From Kitasatospora cheerisanensis KCTC 2395 (GTDB taxonomy: Bacteria > Actinomycetota > Actinomycetes > Streptomycetales > Streptomycetaceae): 64,000 nucleotides of DNA. Shown here in pieces: positions 8,187 through 16,403 of the stretch; positions within the stretch are counted from its first letter, which is position 1, and every line of letters begins with the position of its first letter. A program made the translations under genes and the position numbers. Location of the stretch: NCBI RefSeq assembly GCF_000696185.1, contig NZ_KK853997.1, positions 4,945,602-5,009,601 on the forward strand. Direction: 5' to 3'. Under the pieces are notes generated by a model, which saw nothing but the letters and a program-made list of their open reading frames with translations, did no database searches and was not told the origin of the DNA.

Positions 8187-10304
8187 ATGACCACCGAGAA
8201 GCCGCACGACACCTTCCCCCGGCAGTACGCGCGCACCAACCGGTTCACCACCGGCGCGCCCCGGTCGTTCACCGTCACGCCGGACGGCGCCCGGGTGCTG
8301 TTCCTGCGCTCCAGGGGCGCGGGCGCGCCCGCCAACCTGCTGTGGAGCCTCGACGTCGCGAGCGGCGCCGAGACCGTCCTCGCCGACCCGGCGGTGCTCC
8401 TCGGCGGCGGCGCCGAGGAACTGTCCGACGCCGAGAAGGCCCGCCGCGAGCGCAGCCGGGAGACCTCCGCCGGGATCGTCGGCTACGCGCTGGACGCGGC
8501 CGGGCGGACCGCCGTGTTCGCGCTCTCCGGACGCCTGTTCGCGGTCACCGTGGACACCGGCGAGGCACGCGAACTGCCCGCCGCCGCACCGCTGTTGGAC
8601 CCGCGCCCGAGCCCCGACGGCAGCCAGGTCGCGTACGCCACCCCGGCCGGCGAGCTGCGGGTGACCGCCGTCGACGGCAGCGGCGACCGGCTGCTGGCCG
8701 GCCCGGACGGCGAAGGCGTCAGCTGGGGGCAGGCCGAGTTCATCGCCCAGGAGGAGATGGGCCGCGACCGCGGCTACTGGTGGGCCCCCGACAGCAGCGC
8801 GCTGCTCGCCGCCCGGGTCGACGACACGCCGGTGCGCCGCTGGTGGATCGCCGACCCCGCCAACCCCGGCCGCCCGCCGGTCGAGATCGCTTACCCGGCG
8901 GCCGGCACCCCCAACGCCGAGGTCGGCCTGTGGCGGCTCGGCCTCGACGGCACCCGCACCGAGATCCGCTGGGACCGCGCCGCCCACCCCTACCTGGCCC
9001 GGGTGCACTGGTCGGCCGGCGGGCCGCCGCTGCTCCAGGTGCAGGCCCGCGACCAGCGCGAACAGCTGGTGCTCGAAGCCGACCCGGCGACCGGCGACAC
9101 CACCGTGCTGCTCACCGAGCGGGACCAGGACTGGCTGGAGCTGTTCGGCGGCGTCCCGGTGCGGCGCGCCGACGGGCAGCTGGTCCGGATCGCCGACGTG
9201 GACGGCGCCCGGGTCCTGATGGTCGGTGAACAGGCCGTCACCGGACCCGAGTTGCACGTCCGCTCGGTGCTCGGCCTGGACGGCGGCGAGGTGCTGTTCG
9301 CCGCCTCCTGCGGCGCCGCCGAGTTCGAACGCCGCCCGGCCGGCTGGCTCGGCGTCTTCGCGTACGGCCCGGACGGCGTGCGGGAGCTCGGCGACGGCGC
9401 GCTCGGCGCCGTGCGTGGCGGCGCCACCACCGTGCTCACCACCGCCGACCCGGGCCGGCCCGGCACCACCGTCACCGTGCTGCGGGACGGCGCCGAGCCG
9501 CTGGTGATCGCCTCGCACGCGGACACCCCGCTGATCACCGCCCGCCCGGTGTTCCGGTTCGCCGGCGAGCGGCGGATCCCCTGCGCGGTGCTGCTGCCCA
9601 CCGGCTACGACCCGGACACCGACGGGCAGTTGCCCGTCCTGATGGACCCGTACGGTGGCCCGCACGGGCAGCGGGTGGTGCAGGCGCACAACCCGCACCT
9701 GACCTCGCAGTGGTTCGCCGACCAGGGCTTCGCGGTGATCGTCGCCGACGGGCGCGGCACCCCCGGGCACAGCCCCGCCTGGGAGAAGTCCATCAACCGG
9801 CGCACCGCCGAGATCACCGTCGCCGACCAGGTCGACGCGCTGCACGCGCTCGCCGGGGAGTTCCCGCTCGACCTGTCCCGGGTCGCCATCCGCGGCTGGT
9901 CCTACGGCGGCTACCTGGCCGCCGCCGCGGTGCTCCGCGAGCCCGAGGTCTTCCACGCCGCGGTGGTCGGCGCGCCCGTCACCGAGCACGACCTCTACGA
10001 CACCCACTACACCGAGCGCTACTACGGCGACCCGGCCGAGGAACCCGAGGTGTACGAGGCCAACTCGGTGGTGGCGCTGGCGCCTTCGCTGCGCCGGCCG
10101 ATGATGATCGTGCACGGCCTCGCCGACGACAACGTGGTGGTCGCGCACAGCCTGCGGCTGTCCACCGCGCTGCTCGCCGCCGGCCGGCCGCACACCGTGC
10201 TGCCGCTGTCCGGGGTCACCCACATGACGCCGCAGGAGGACGTCGCCGAGAACCTGCTGCTGCTCCAGGTCCGCTTCCTGAAGGACGCCCTGGGCATGGC
10301 GTAA
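8187..10304 (+). CDS. S9 family prolyl oligopeptidase / dipeptidyl-peptidase IV
   Basis: A 705-aa serine peptidase. The N-terminal two thirds form the DPP-IV beta-propeller, with repeats such as RPSPDGSQVAYATPAGELRV. The C-terminal alpha/beta-hydrolase domain carries the catalytic triad: Ser572 in GWSYGGY, Asp647 in HGLADDNV and His679 in GVTHM. There is no signal peptide, so it should act in the cytoplasm on short peptides, releasing dipeptides after proline or alanine by family analogy. The open frame extends 12 codons further upstream, but the ATG at 8187 is supported by TAGGGT placed 7 nt upstream. Its position near the peptide importer may be coincidental. Confidence 0.93.
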   Translation: MTTEKPHDTFPRQYARTNRFTTGAPRSFTVTPDGARVLFLRSRGAGAPANLLWSLDVASGAETVLADPAVLLGGGAEELSDAEKARRERSRETSAGIVGYALDAAGRTAVFALSGRLFAVTVDTGEARELPAAAPLLDPRPSPDGSQVAYATPAGELRVTAVDGSGDRLLAGPDGEGVSWGQAEFIAQEEMGRDRGYWWAPDSSALLAARVDDTPVRRWWIADPANPGRPPVEIAYPAAGTPNAEVGLWRLGLDGTRTEIRWDRAAHPYLARVHWSAGGPPLLQVQARDQREQLVLEADPATGDTTVLLTERDQDWLELFGGVPVRRADGQLVRIADVDGARVLMVGEQAVTGPELHVRSVLGLDGGEVLFAASCGAAEFERRPAGWLGVFAYGPDGVRELGDGALGAVRGGATTVLTTADPGRPGTTVTVLRDGAEPLVIASHADTPLITARPVFRFAGERRIPCAVLLPTGYDPDTDGQLPVLMDPYGGPHGQRVVQAHNPHLTSQWFADQGFAVIVADGRGTPGHSPAWEKSINRRTAEITVADQVDALHALAGEFPLDLSRVAIRGWSYGGYLAAAAVLREPEVFHAAVVGAPVTEHDLYDTHYTERYYGDPAEEPEVYEANSVVALAPSLRRPMMIVHGLADDNVVVAHSLRLSTALLAAGRPHTVLPLSGVTHMTPQEDVAENLLLLQVRFLKDALGMA

Positions 10305-10315
10305 CCGGTGCACCC

Positions 10316-10340
10316 GTGACATCCGTCATGCGGACGTCAC
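10316..10340. promoter_or_regulatory. Imperfect 25-bp dyad upstream of the ABC / two-component operon
   Basis: GTGACATCCG and CGGACGTCAC form 10-bp arms with one mismatch around TCATG. The dyad is about 85 nt upstream of the ABC ATPase start and is followed 10 nt later by CACACT, a possible -10. Position and symmetry suit binding of the operon's own NarL/DesR-type regulator or another dimeric regulator. Confidence 0.5.
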
Positions 10341-10423
10341 GACGGCGCACACTGCCGCCGACACCCCCGTTCCGAGGAGTCTTGAGGAGTCGCAGAGAAC
10401 GACTTCGAAGGGACTGAGGGCAG

Positions 10424-11383
10424 ATGGGAACGGGAACGGGGGAGGTCGCGGCCTTCCGGAACGTCAGCAAGAGCTACGGCCGGGTGAAAGCGGTGAACGG
10501 ACTCGACCTGGTCCTGCGACCGGGCGAGACCGTCGCCCTGCTCGGCCCGAACGGCGCGGGCAAGTCCAGCAGCCTCGACCTGCTGCTCGGCCTGCGCGAA
10601 CCCGACAGCGGCACCGTCGAACTGTTCGGCGGCACCCCGCGCGAGGCGATCACCGCCGGCCGGGTCGGCGCGATGCTGCAGAGCGGCGGACTGATGAGCG
10701 ACGTCAAGGTCCGCGAACTGGTCACCCTCGCCTGCAAGGTGCACCCCAAGGGGCACGCCCCCGAGGAGGTGCTGACGACCGCCGGGATCACCGAGATCGC
10801 CGACCGCCGGGTCGACAAGCTCTCCGGCGGCCAGGAGCAGCGCGTCCGGTTCGCCCTCGCGGTGGCCGGCGCCAACGACCTGATCGTCCTGGACGAGCCC
10901 ACCACCGGCATGGACGTCTCGGTCCGCCGGCAGTTCTGGGCCGCCATGCGCGCCCAGGCCGACGCCGGCCGCACCGTCCTGTTCGCCACCCACTACCTGG
11001 AAGAGGCGGACTCCATCGCCGACCGGGTCCTGGTCCTGCACAAGGGCCGGCTGATCGCCGACGGCTCCTCCGCCGAGATCAAGGCCAGGGCCGGCGCCCG
11101 CCGGATCGGCTTCGAACTGCACCCCTCCGACGGCCGCGCACCCGACGAGGCCCTGCTGCGGAGCCTGCCCGGCACCGTCGGACTCGACGTCAGCACCCGC
11201 ACCGACGGCGTGCACACCGTCCGGATCCGCTCCACCGACGCCGACGCGGGCGTCGCCGCGCTCTACAAGGCCGGCCTCTACCCGCGCGGGCTGGAGGTCA
11301 CCAGCCTCGGCCTGGAACAGGCCTTCCTGACCATCACCGGCGAGCAGGACCGCACCGAGAGCGAAGAGGAGAGCGCGCGATGA
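10424..11383 (+). CDS. ABC transporter ATP-binding protein (ABC-2 exporter type)
   Basis: A 319-aa nucleotide-binding subunit. Walker A is GPNGAGKS (residues 41-48), the signature is LSGGQEQR, Walker B is LIVLDEPTTGMD and the switch histidine is in FATHYLEEAD. A C-terminal extension of about 90 residues matches the regulatory domain of DrrA/NatA-like exporters. A ribosome site is not obvious (GGGCAG lies close before the ATG). It overlaps the permease gene by ATGA, and the histidine kinase and response regulator follow. Such modules usually export lipids, antibiotics or peptides, with the two-component system controlling the transporter. The substrate is unknown. Confidence 0.93.
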   Translation: MGTGTGEVAAFRNVSKSYGRVKAVNGLDLVLRPGETVALLGPNGAGKSSSLDLLLGLREPDSGTVELFGGTPREAITAGRVGAMLQSGGLMSDVKVRELVTLACKVHPKGHAPEEVLTTAGITEIADRRVDKLSGGQEQRVRFALAVAGANDLIVLDEPTTGMDVSVRRQFWAAMRAQADAGRTVLFATHYLEEADSIADRVLVLHKGRLIADGSSAEIKARAGARRIGFELHPSDGRAPDEALLRSLPGTVGLDVSTRTDGVHTVRIRSTDADAGVAALYKAGLYPRGLEVTSLGLEQAFLTITGEQDRTESEEESAR

Positions 11384-12102
11384 CCACCCTGATCCAGCTG
11401 GAGATCCTGCGCACCCTGCGCAACAAGCGGTACCTGATGTTCACCGTCCTCTACCCGGCCCTGCTGTACGTGTTCTTCATCAGCGCCTACGGCAGCGGCG
11501 GCACGGTGGCCGGCGGCGTCTCCGTCAAGTCGTACTTCATGGTCTCGATGGCCACCTTCGGCGCGGTCGGCGCCGTCCTCACCGGCTCCGCGCAGCGCAT
11601 CTCGCTGGAACGCAAGAGCGGCTGGACCCGCCAGTTGCGGCTCACCGCCCTGCCCGGCCGGGCCTACACCCTCGGCAAGATCGCCGCCTGCGCCGTCACC
11701 ACCCTGCCCGCCATCGCCGTGGTCTTCGTGATCGGCGCGATCGAGGGCGTCGACCTCACCGCCGTCCAGTGGCTCGGCCTGGCCGCCGCCCTGTGGCTCG
11801 GCAGCTTCGTGTTCGCCGCGCTCGGCGTCGCCCTCGGCTACGCCGCCCAGCCGGACGCCGTCCAGCCCGTCGTGATGATCGTCTACATGCTGATGGCGCT
11901 GTTCGGCGGCACCTGGTTCCCGGTCAGCGACTCGCTGAAGACCTACGCCCGGTTCAACCCCGTCTACGACTACAACCAGCTGGCCTCGTTCATCCACGGC
12001 CAGGGCGTGGCCGGCGCCGCGATCGCCGCCCTCGCCGCCTTCCTCGCGGTCTTCACCGCCGCCGCGGCCCACCTGTACCGCAAGGACGCCCAGCAGGCAT
12101 GA
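11380..12102 (+). CDS. ABC-2 type transporter permease
   Basis: A 240-aa membrane subunit with six predicted helices (for example YLMFTVLYPALLYVFFISAYG and FVFAALGVALGYAAQPDAVQ). The ABC2_membrane signature region includes a gate-like GGTWFPVSDSL segment. It starts inside the ATPase stop (ATGA) and its own TGA overlaps the kinase start (ATGA), so all three are translationally coupled. Together with the upstream ATPase it forms an exporter, most likely as a 2+2 complex. Confidence 0.9.
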   Translation: MTTLIQLEILRTLRNKRYLMFTVLYPALLYVFFISAYGSGGTVAGGVSVKSYFMVSMATFGAVGAVLTGSAQRISLERKSGWTRQLRLTALPGRAYTLGKIAACAVTTLPAIAVVFVIGAIEGVDLTAVQWLGLAAALWLGSFVFAALGVALGYAAQPDAVQPVVMIVYMLMALFGGTWFPVSDSLKTYARFNPVYDYNQLASFIHGQGVAGAAIAALAAFLAVFTAAAAHLYRKDAQQA

Positions 12103-13346
12103 TGACCCGCATGCAGAGCACCGGCCCGGCCCGCCGCCCCGACCAGCAGCACGGGGAGGACGGGCCGGACGGCCGCTGGACCACCTACCCGGGCGCGCCC
12201 GTCGACACCCGCCGGCAGCTGATGGTCAAGCTGATGTGGACGTCCGTCTGGGCGTTCTACCTGCTCTACCCCGTCCAGGACCTGACGACCGGTCAGCACG
12301 ACACCGCCGGCACCGTCACCGGAGCCGTGCTGCTGGTCGTCTTCCTCGCCGCCTACCTGTCGCTGGTGGTGATCCGCAACAGCCGCGGCATCGCCCGGTC
12401 CCGGCAGTACGTGTCGTTCGCGCTGCTCGCCGGCATCGCCGTCGGCACCTCGATCGGCCTCGGCGACGCCTGGCTCACCCTGTTCACCTACACCTCGGTC
12501 TGCGCCGCCATCATCCTGCCCGGCCGCACCGCGCTGATCGGGGTCACCGCCACCACCGGCGTCCTCGCCGTGGTCGGACTCACCACCGGCGCCGACCACT
12601 CCACCCTGGTCGCCATCGGACTGCCCTGCCTGCTGGCCGGCTTCGCCATGTACGGCATGCAGCGCCTGGTCACCACCATGCGGGAACTGCGCGAGGCCCG
12701 GACCGCCGTCGCCCACCTCGCCGCCTCCGAGGAACGGCTGCGCCTCGCCCGCGACCTGCACGACCTGCTCGGACACTCGCTCTCCCTGATCGCCATCAAG
12801 AGCGAACTCGCCGGCCGCTTCATGGACGCCGAGAAGGCCGCCGAGGCCCGCGCCCAGGTCGCCGACATCGAACAGGTCGCCCGGCAGTCCCTCACCGACG
12901 TCCGGGAGGCCGTCAGCGGCTTCCGCCGCCCCACCCTCCAGGTCGAACTCGCCGCCGCCCGCACCGCCCTGGCGGCCAGTCAGATCCACCTCGACGCCGA
13001 CCCCCGGCTCGCCGAGGACCGCCCCGGCCTCGGCGCCGAGGAGGCCGGCGCGCTCGCCTGGGCGCTGCGCGAAGCCGTCACCAACGTGGTCCGGCACGGC
13101 GTCGGCGCCACCCGGTGCACCGTCCACCTCGACGAGACCTGGGAGGAGGACGGCCGGCACGCCGTCCTCGAAGTCGTCGACAACGGCCCCGGCCCCGGCA
13201 AGTCCCAGCCCGGCAACGGACTCTCCGGCCTCCGCGAACGCCTCGAACAGGTCGGCGGCCGCCTCGACGCCGGCCCCGCCAACCGCGGCAAGGGCTTCCG
13301 GCTGCGCGCCCTCGTCCCGCTGCGACCCGGCCCCACCGGGGAATAG
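12099..13346 (+). CDS. Sensor histidine kinase (HisKA_3, DesK/NarX-like)
   Basis: A 415-aa membrane sensor. After a hydrophilic N-terminus there are about five or six helices without a large external domain, a layout seen in DesK-type sensors of membrane state or of an adjacent transporter. A short linker is followed by the HisKA_3 phosphoacceptor motif DLHDLLGHSLSLIAIKSEL, with His221 as the probable site. The HATPase_c domain shows an N-box (REAVTNVVRHG) and G-boxes (DNGPGPG, GNGLSGLRERLEQVGG). Starts at 12099, 12102 and 12111 are all possible; 12099 gives an ATGA overlap with the permease. The response regulator begins 10 nt after its stop. Confidence 0.93.
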   Translation: MMTRMQSTGPARRPDQQHGEDGPDGRWTTYPGAPVDTRRQLMVKLMWTSVWAFYLLYPVQDLTTGQHDTAGTVTGAVLLVVFLAAYLSLVVIRNSRGIARSRQYVSFALLAGIAVGTSIGLGDAWLTLFTYTSVCAAIILPGRTALIGVTATTGVLAVVGLTTGADHSTLVAIGLPCLLAGFAMYGMQRLVTTMRELREARTAVAHLAASEERLRLARDLHDLLGHSLSLIAIKSELAGRFMDAEKAAEARAQVADIEQVARQSLTDVREAVSGFRRPTLQVELAAARTALAASQIHLDADPRLAEDRPGLGAEEAGALAWALREAVTNVVRHGVGATRCTVHLDETWEEDGRHAVLEVVDNGPGPGKSQPGNGLSGLRERLEQVGGRLDAGPANRGKGFRLRALVPLRPGPTGE

Positions 13347-13349
13347 GCT
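13344..13349 (+). promoter_or_regulatory. -10 element that could give a leaderless response-regulator transcript
   Basis: TAGGCT overlaps the kinase stop codon and sits 7 nt before the GTG at 13357, and no Shine-Dalgarno precedes that GTG. The regulator may therefore also be transcribed separately from the operon. Confidence 0.4.
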
Positions 13350-13356
13350 GCGCCCC

Positions 13357-13974
13357 GTGACGGACGGACAGGTACGGGTGCTCCTCGCCGAGGACCAGGG
13401 CATGGTGCGGGAGGCGCTCGCCGCGCTGCTCTCGCTGGAAGGCGACCTCGACGTGGTCGCGCAGGTCTCGCGCGGGGACGCCGTCGCGGCGGCGGTGGTC
13501 GAGCACGGGATCGACGTGGCGGTCCTCGACATCGAGATGCCCGGCATGACCGGCATCGACGCCTGCGCGGAGATCCGCCGGGTCCGGCCGCAGACCAAGG
13601 TCGTCATCGCCACCACCTTCGGGCGGCCCGGCTACCTGCGGCGCGCGATGGAATCCGGGGCCGACGCGTTCCTGGTCAAGGACGCGCCGGCGGCGGAACT
13701 CGCCGAGGCGATCCGGCGGGTGCTGCGCGGGGAGAAGGTCATCGACCCGACGCTCGCCGCCGCGGCGCTCTCGGAAGGCGCGAACCCGCTGACCGGACGC
13801 GAACGCGACGTGCTGGCCGCGGCGGCGGACGGCTCGGTCAACGCCGACATCGCGGCCCGGCTGCACCTCTCCGAGGGGACGGTGCGGAACTACCTGTCGA
13901 TGGCGATCCAGAAGACGGCGGCGAGGAACCGCGCCGAAGCGGTGCGGGTCGCCCGCGAGAAGGGCTGGCTGTAG
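13357..13974 (+). CDS. NarL/DesR-family response regulator
   Basis: A 205-aa regulator with an N-terminal receiver and a C-terminal LuxR-type helix-turn-helix. Acidic residues Glu12 and Asp13, phosphoacceptor Asp58 (VAVLDIEMPG) and the lysine in FLVKDAP are present. The DNA-binding domain begins at PLTGRERDVLAAAADG and contains AARLHLSEGTVRNYLS. It is the cognate partner of the kinase encoded 10 nt upstream and probably regulates the exporter operon through the dyad near 10316. The GTG start is supported by the receiver's beginning and by TAGGCT at leaderless spacing. Confidence 0.94.
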   Translation: MTDGQVRVLLAEDQGMVREALAALLSLEGDLDVVAQVSRGDAVAAAVVEHGIDVAVLDIEMPGMTGIDACAEIRRVRPQTKVVIATTFGRPGYLRRAMESGADAFLVKDAPAAELAEAIRRVLRGEKVIDPTLAAAALSEGANPLTGRERDVLAAAADGSVNADIAARLHLSEGTVRNYLSMAIQKTAARNRAEAVRVAREKGWL

Positions 13975-13995
13975 CGGACCGCGCCCGCCTGCCGC

Positions 13996-14865
13996 TCAGT
14001 TGAGGCGGTGGCGCGCCGACCTGGCTTCGGCGCGGACGCGCTTCGCACTGTCCGGGTCGAAGGCGTCGAGGATCTCCGCGTAGGCGTCCATCTCGGCGGC
14101 GCCGCCCAGGAAGTCTCCGGTCTTGACGAGCAACTCGGCCCGTTCGAGGCGGAGTTGGGCGGGGTGGCGGGGGAGGAGCAGGGCGAGCTCGGTGGCCCAC
14201 AGCTGGGTGCGGGCGTGCTCGGGGCGTTCGGCGGCCCAGTGGCGGATGTTGCCGAGGACGCGCAGCACGGTGTCCAGCGGCTGGGCGGGGGTGAGGAGTT
14301 CGGGCGAGTAGCGGTGCCCGGACGCGGCGAGCAGGCGCTCGACGTCCGGGACGTCGAGCAGGCGGCCGCCGTGGAAGGGGTCCGCGAGGACGTACTCGTC
14401 GCCGGGGTCGGGGCCGCCGACCGCGACGATGAAGTGGCCGGGCAGGGCGATGCCGTGGACGGTGAGGCCGGCCCGGGCGGCGACCGCGGACCAGACCAGG
14501 GAGAGCATGATCGGCAGGCCGCGGCGGCGCCGGAGCACCTCCGGGAGCAGGGAGGACTCCAGCCGGCGGTAGTCGGACTGGCGGCCGTGGAAGCGCTCCC
14601 GGCCGCCGAGCACGGCCGCGAGGAGCGCAGCGGTCTCCTCGGGGCCGCGCGGGCGGCGTTCGGCGACGGCCTGCCGGATGGCGGCCGCGTGCCGGTCCAG
14701 CGCCGTCTGACAGGCGGTCAGGACGGCGTCGAGGTCGGGCGGTTCGGCGCTGTCGCCGGGGTCGCCGAGGGTGTGCTCGGCGGCGGCGAGCAGGCACAGC
14801 AGCACGGGGTCGGGGCGTTCGGCCCGGGCTTCGGCTCGGAAGCGGGTTCTGCTCTGCTCGGTCAC
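13996..14865 (-). CDS. SirB1-like transglutaminase-fold / TPR protein
   Basis: A 289-aa protein with the SirB1 (transglutaminase-like) domain in the middle: RRLESSLLPEVLRRRRGLPI, SLVWSAVAARAGL and GIALPGHFIVAV are conserved family segments. A helical TPR-like C-terminus follows (AQLRLERAELLVKTGDF, AYAEILDAFDPDSAKRVRAE). These proteins keep the protease-like fold but usually lack clear peptidase chemistry, and their role in bacteria is unclear. It starts at GTG 14865 and converges on the response-regulator gene with a 21-nt gap. The GNAT gene upstream on the same strand is 50 nt away, so they may be co-transcribed. Confidence 0.82.
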   Translation of the reverse strand: MTEQSRTRFRAEARAERPDPVLLCLLAAAEHTLGDPGDSAEPPDLDAVLTACQTALDRHAAAIRQAVAERRPRGPEETAALLAAVLGGRERFHGRQSDYRRLESSLLPEVLRRRRGLPIMLSLVWSAVAARAGLTVHGIALPGHFIVAVGGPDPGDEYVLADPFHGGRLLDVPDVERLLAASGHRYSPELLTPAQPLDTVLRVLGNIRHWAAERPEHARTQLWATELALLLPRHPAQLRLERAELLVKTGDFLGGAAEMDAYAEILDAFDPDSAKRVRAEARSARHRLN

Positions 14866-14915
14866 TGCGGCCTTCGGTTCAGCAGCGGTCGTGGCGCGTC
14901 TTCAGGTGGTGCACG

Positions 14916-15932
14916 CTACCGCTGGGGGAGGCGGGCGTAGTGGTAAGTGTGACTGGTCGTGAAGCCGCGGTGGTCGTAGAGCGCCTGCGCGCCGTGGTTC
15001 TCGGCCTCGACCTGCAGGTAGGCGGCGGTGGCGCCCTCCTCGGCGGCGCGGGCGGCGAGCACCGCCATCACCGCGGTGGCGAGGCCGCGGCGGCGGGCCG
15101 CCGGGGCGACCTCGATCGCGCCGAGCCCGGCCCAGTCGCCGTCCACCGTCATCCGGCCGATCGCCAGCGGTGCGCCGCCCGGGCCGGGCACGTGGGCGAA
15201 CCAGACCGAGGGGCCGCCGTGCAGCACGGCGCGGGCGGCGGCCTCCAGGGCGGGGTCGTCGCCGACCCGGCGGTAGAGCGAGAGCCAGTCGCGGTCGGCG
15301 GTGCGGGACAGCCGGACCTGCCGCCAACTGTCCGGCGCGGCCGCCCGGGTCAGCCCGCCGAGCCGGGCGGTGCGCACCACGGTCGGGGCCAACGCGGCTC
15401 CCAGGCCGGCGAGTTCGGCGGTCAGTCCGGGCGGGGAGACGCCCTCGGTCACCTCGACGTGGGCGGGCAGGCCGCGGGCCGCGTACCAGTCGCGGACCCG
15501 GTCGAGGGCCTCGGCGGTCGACACGCCCGGGTCGCCGAGCGCCTGCACGGAGTTGGCGCGGCGGGTGAATCCGGCGGAGGCGCGCAGCACCCACTCGCCG
15601 AGGGCCTCCTGCTCGACGGCGGGCCAGCCGCGGGCGGCGGTGCGCTGGAGCTCGGCCGGGGTGGTCGCCGGCATCGGGACGCGGCGGGCCGGGAACGGCG
15701 GAACGGGCTTGCCGGCGACCAGCAGTTCGGCCGCGAAACGCACCGGCGCACCGGCCCGGGACTCGACCGTCAACCCGCCGCCGTCCCACGCAGTGAGCAC
15801 GCCGATCACATCGCGGAACACCGGCCGGCCGTCCGCCACGCCGTCAACACGCCGTACGGAGACGCGTCTTCCCACGTCAGACGGGTCTATCCGGACCTCC
15901 GGACGGGCCTCCAGCGGGACTCCGCCGACCAT
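14916..15932 (-). CDS. GNAT family N-acetyltransferase
   Basis: A 338-aa protein. The N-terminal 70 residues form a small beta domain (RVSVRRVDGVADGRPVFRDV). A central region follows (AARGWPAVEQEALGEWVLRA). The C-terminal GNAT fold contains the acetyl-CoA loop ARRRGLATAVMAVLAARAAE and the last strands LQVEAENHGAQALYDHRGF. The start is set at ATG 15932 because AGGAGG at 15941-15946 lies 8 nt upstream; a GTG three codons earlier would overlap that site. It is divergent from fdxA with about 130 nt between, an arrangement I recall in other streptomycetes. The acceptor substrate is unknown. Confidence 0.86.
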   Translation of the reverse strand: MVGGVPLEARPEVRIDPSDVGRRVSVRRVDGVADGRPVFRDVIGVLTAWDGGGLTVESRAGAPVRFAAELLVAGKPVPPFPARRVPMPATTPAELQRTAARGWPAVEQEALGEWVLRASAGFTRRANSVQALGDPGVSTAEALDRVRDWYAARGLPAHVEVTEGVSPPGLTAELAGLGAALAPTVVRTARLGGLTRAAAPDSWRQVRLSRTADRDWLSLYRRVGDDPALEAAARAVLHGGPSVWFAHVPGPGGAPLAIGRMTVDGDWAGLGAIEVAPAARRRGLATAVMAVLAARAAEEGATAAYLQVEAENHGAQALYDHRGFTTSHTYHYARLPQR

Positions 15933-16059
15933 CAACCACACCTCCTGTGCATTTGCGTCCCCCGACCCGCGATACTAGGTGCGGGCATCGACGACGCCGC
16001 GCGCACCGCGCGACCGAGTAAACAGTAGGGCGGGAGCCCTTCCGAGGAGGAACGACAGC

Positions 16060-16386
16060 GTGACCTACGTCATCGCGCAGCCTTGTGTCGACGTGAAGGA
16101 CAAGGCGTGCATCGAGGAGTGCCCCGTCGACTGCATCTACGAGGGCCCGCGTTCCCTCTACATCCACCCGGATGAGTGCGTCGACTGCGGTGCGTGCGAG
16201 CCGGTCTGCCCGGTCGAGGCGATCTTCTACGAGGACGACACTCCGGAGGAGTGGAAGGACTACTACAAGGCGAACGTCGAGTTCTTCGACGACCTGGGCT
16301 CGCCCGGCGGCGCCTCCAAGCTCGGCCTGATCGAGCGCGACCACCCGTTCATCGCGGCCCTGCCCCCGCAGAACGCCGACCACTGA
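16060..16386 (+). CDS. fdxA: 7Fe ferredoxin FdxA/FdxC
   Basis: A 108-aa electron carrier with eight cysteines at 9, 17, 21, 25, 40, 43, 46 and 50. This is the Azotobacter FdI-type pattern for one [3Fe-4S] (Cys9, 17, 50) and one [4Fe-4S] cluster (Cys21, 40, 43, 46). The acidic C-terminal extension (EDDTPEEWKDYYKANVEFF) is normal for this family. The GTG at 16060 is chosen because GAGGAGG lies 9 nt upstream. It stands directly before dapC with a 17-nt gap, the same order I recall in M. tuberculosis (fdxC-Rv1178), although the pathways are not obviously linked. It likely serves cytochromes P450 or other reductive enzymes. Confidence 0.95.
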   Translation: MTYVIAQPCVDVKDKACIEECPVDCIYEGPRSLYIHPDECVDCGACEPVCPVEAIFYEDDTPEEWKDYYKANVEFFDDLGSPGGASKLGLIERDHPFIAALPPQNADH

Positions 16387-16403
16387 TCGGTGGCATCCAC
16401 GCT

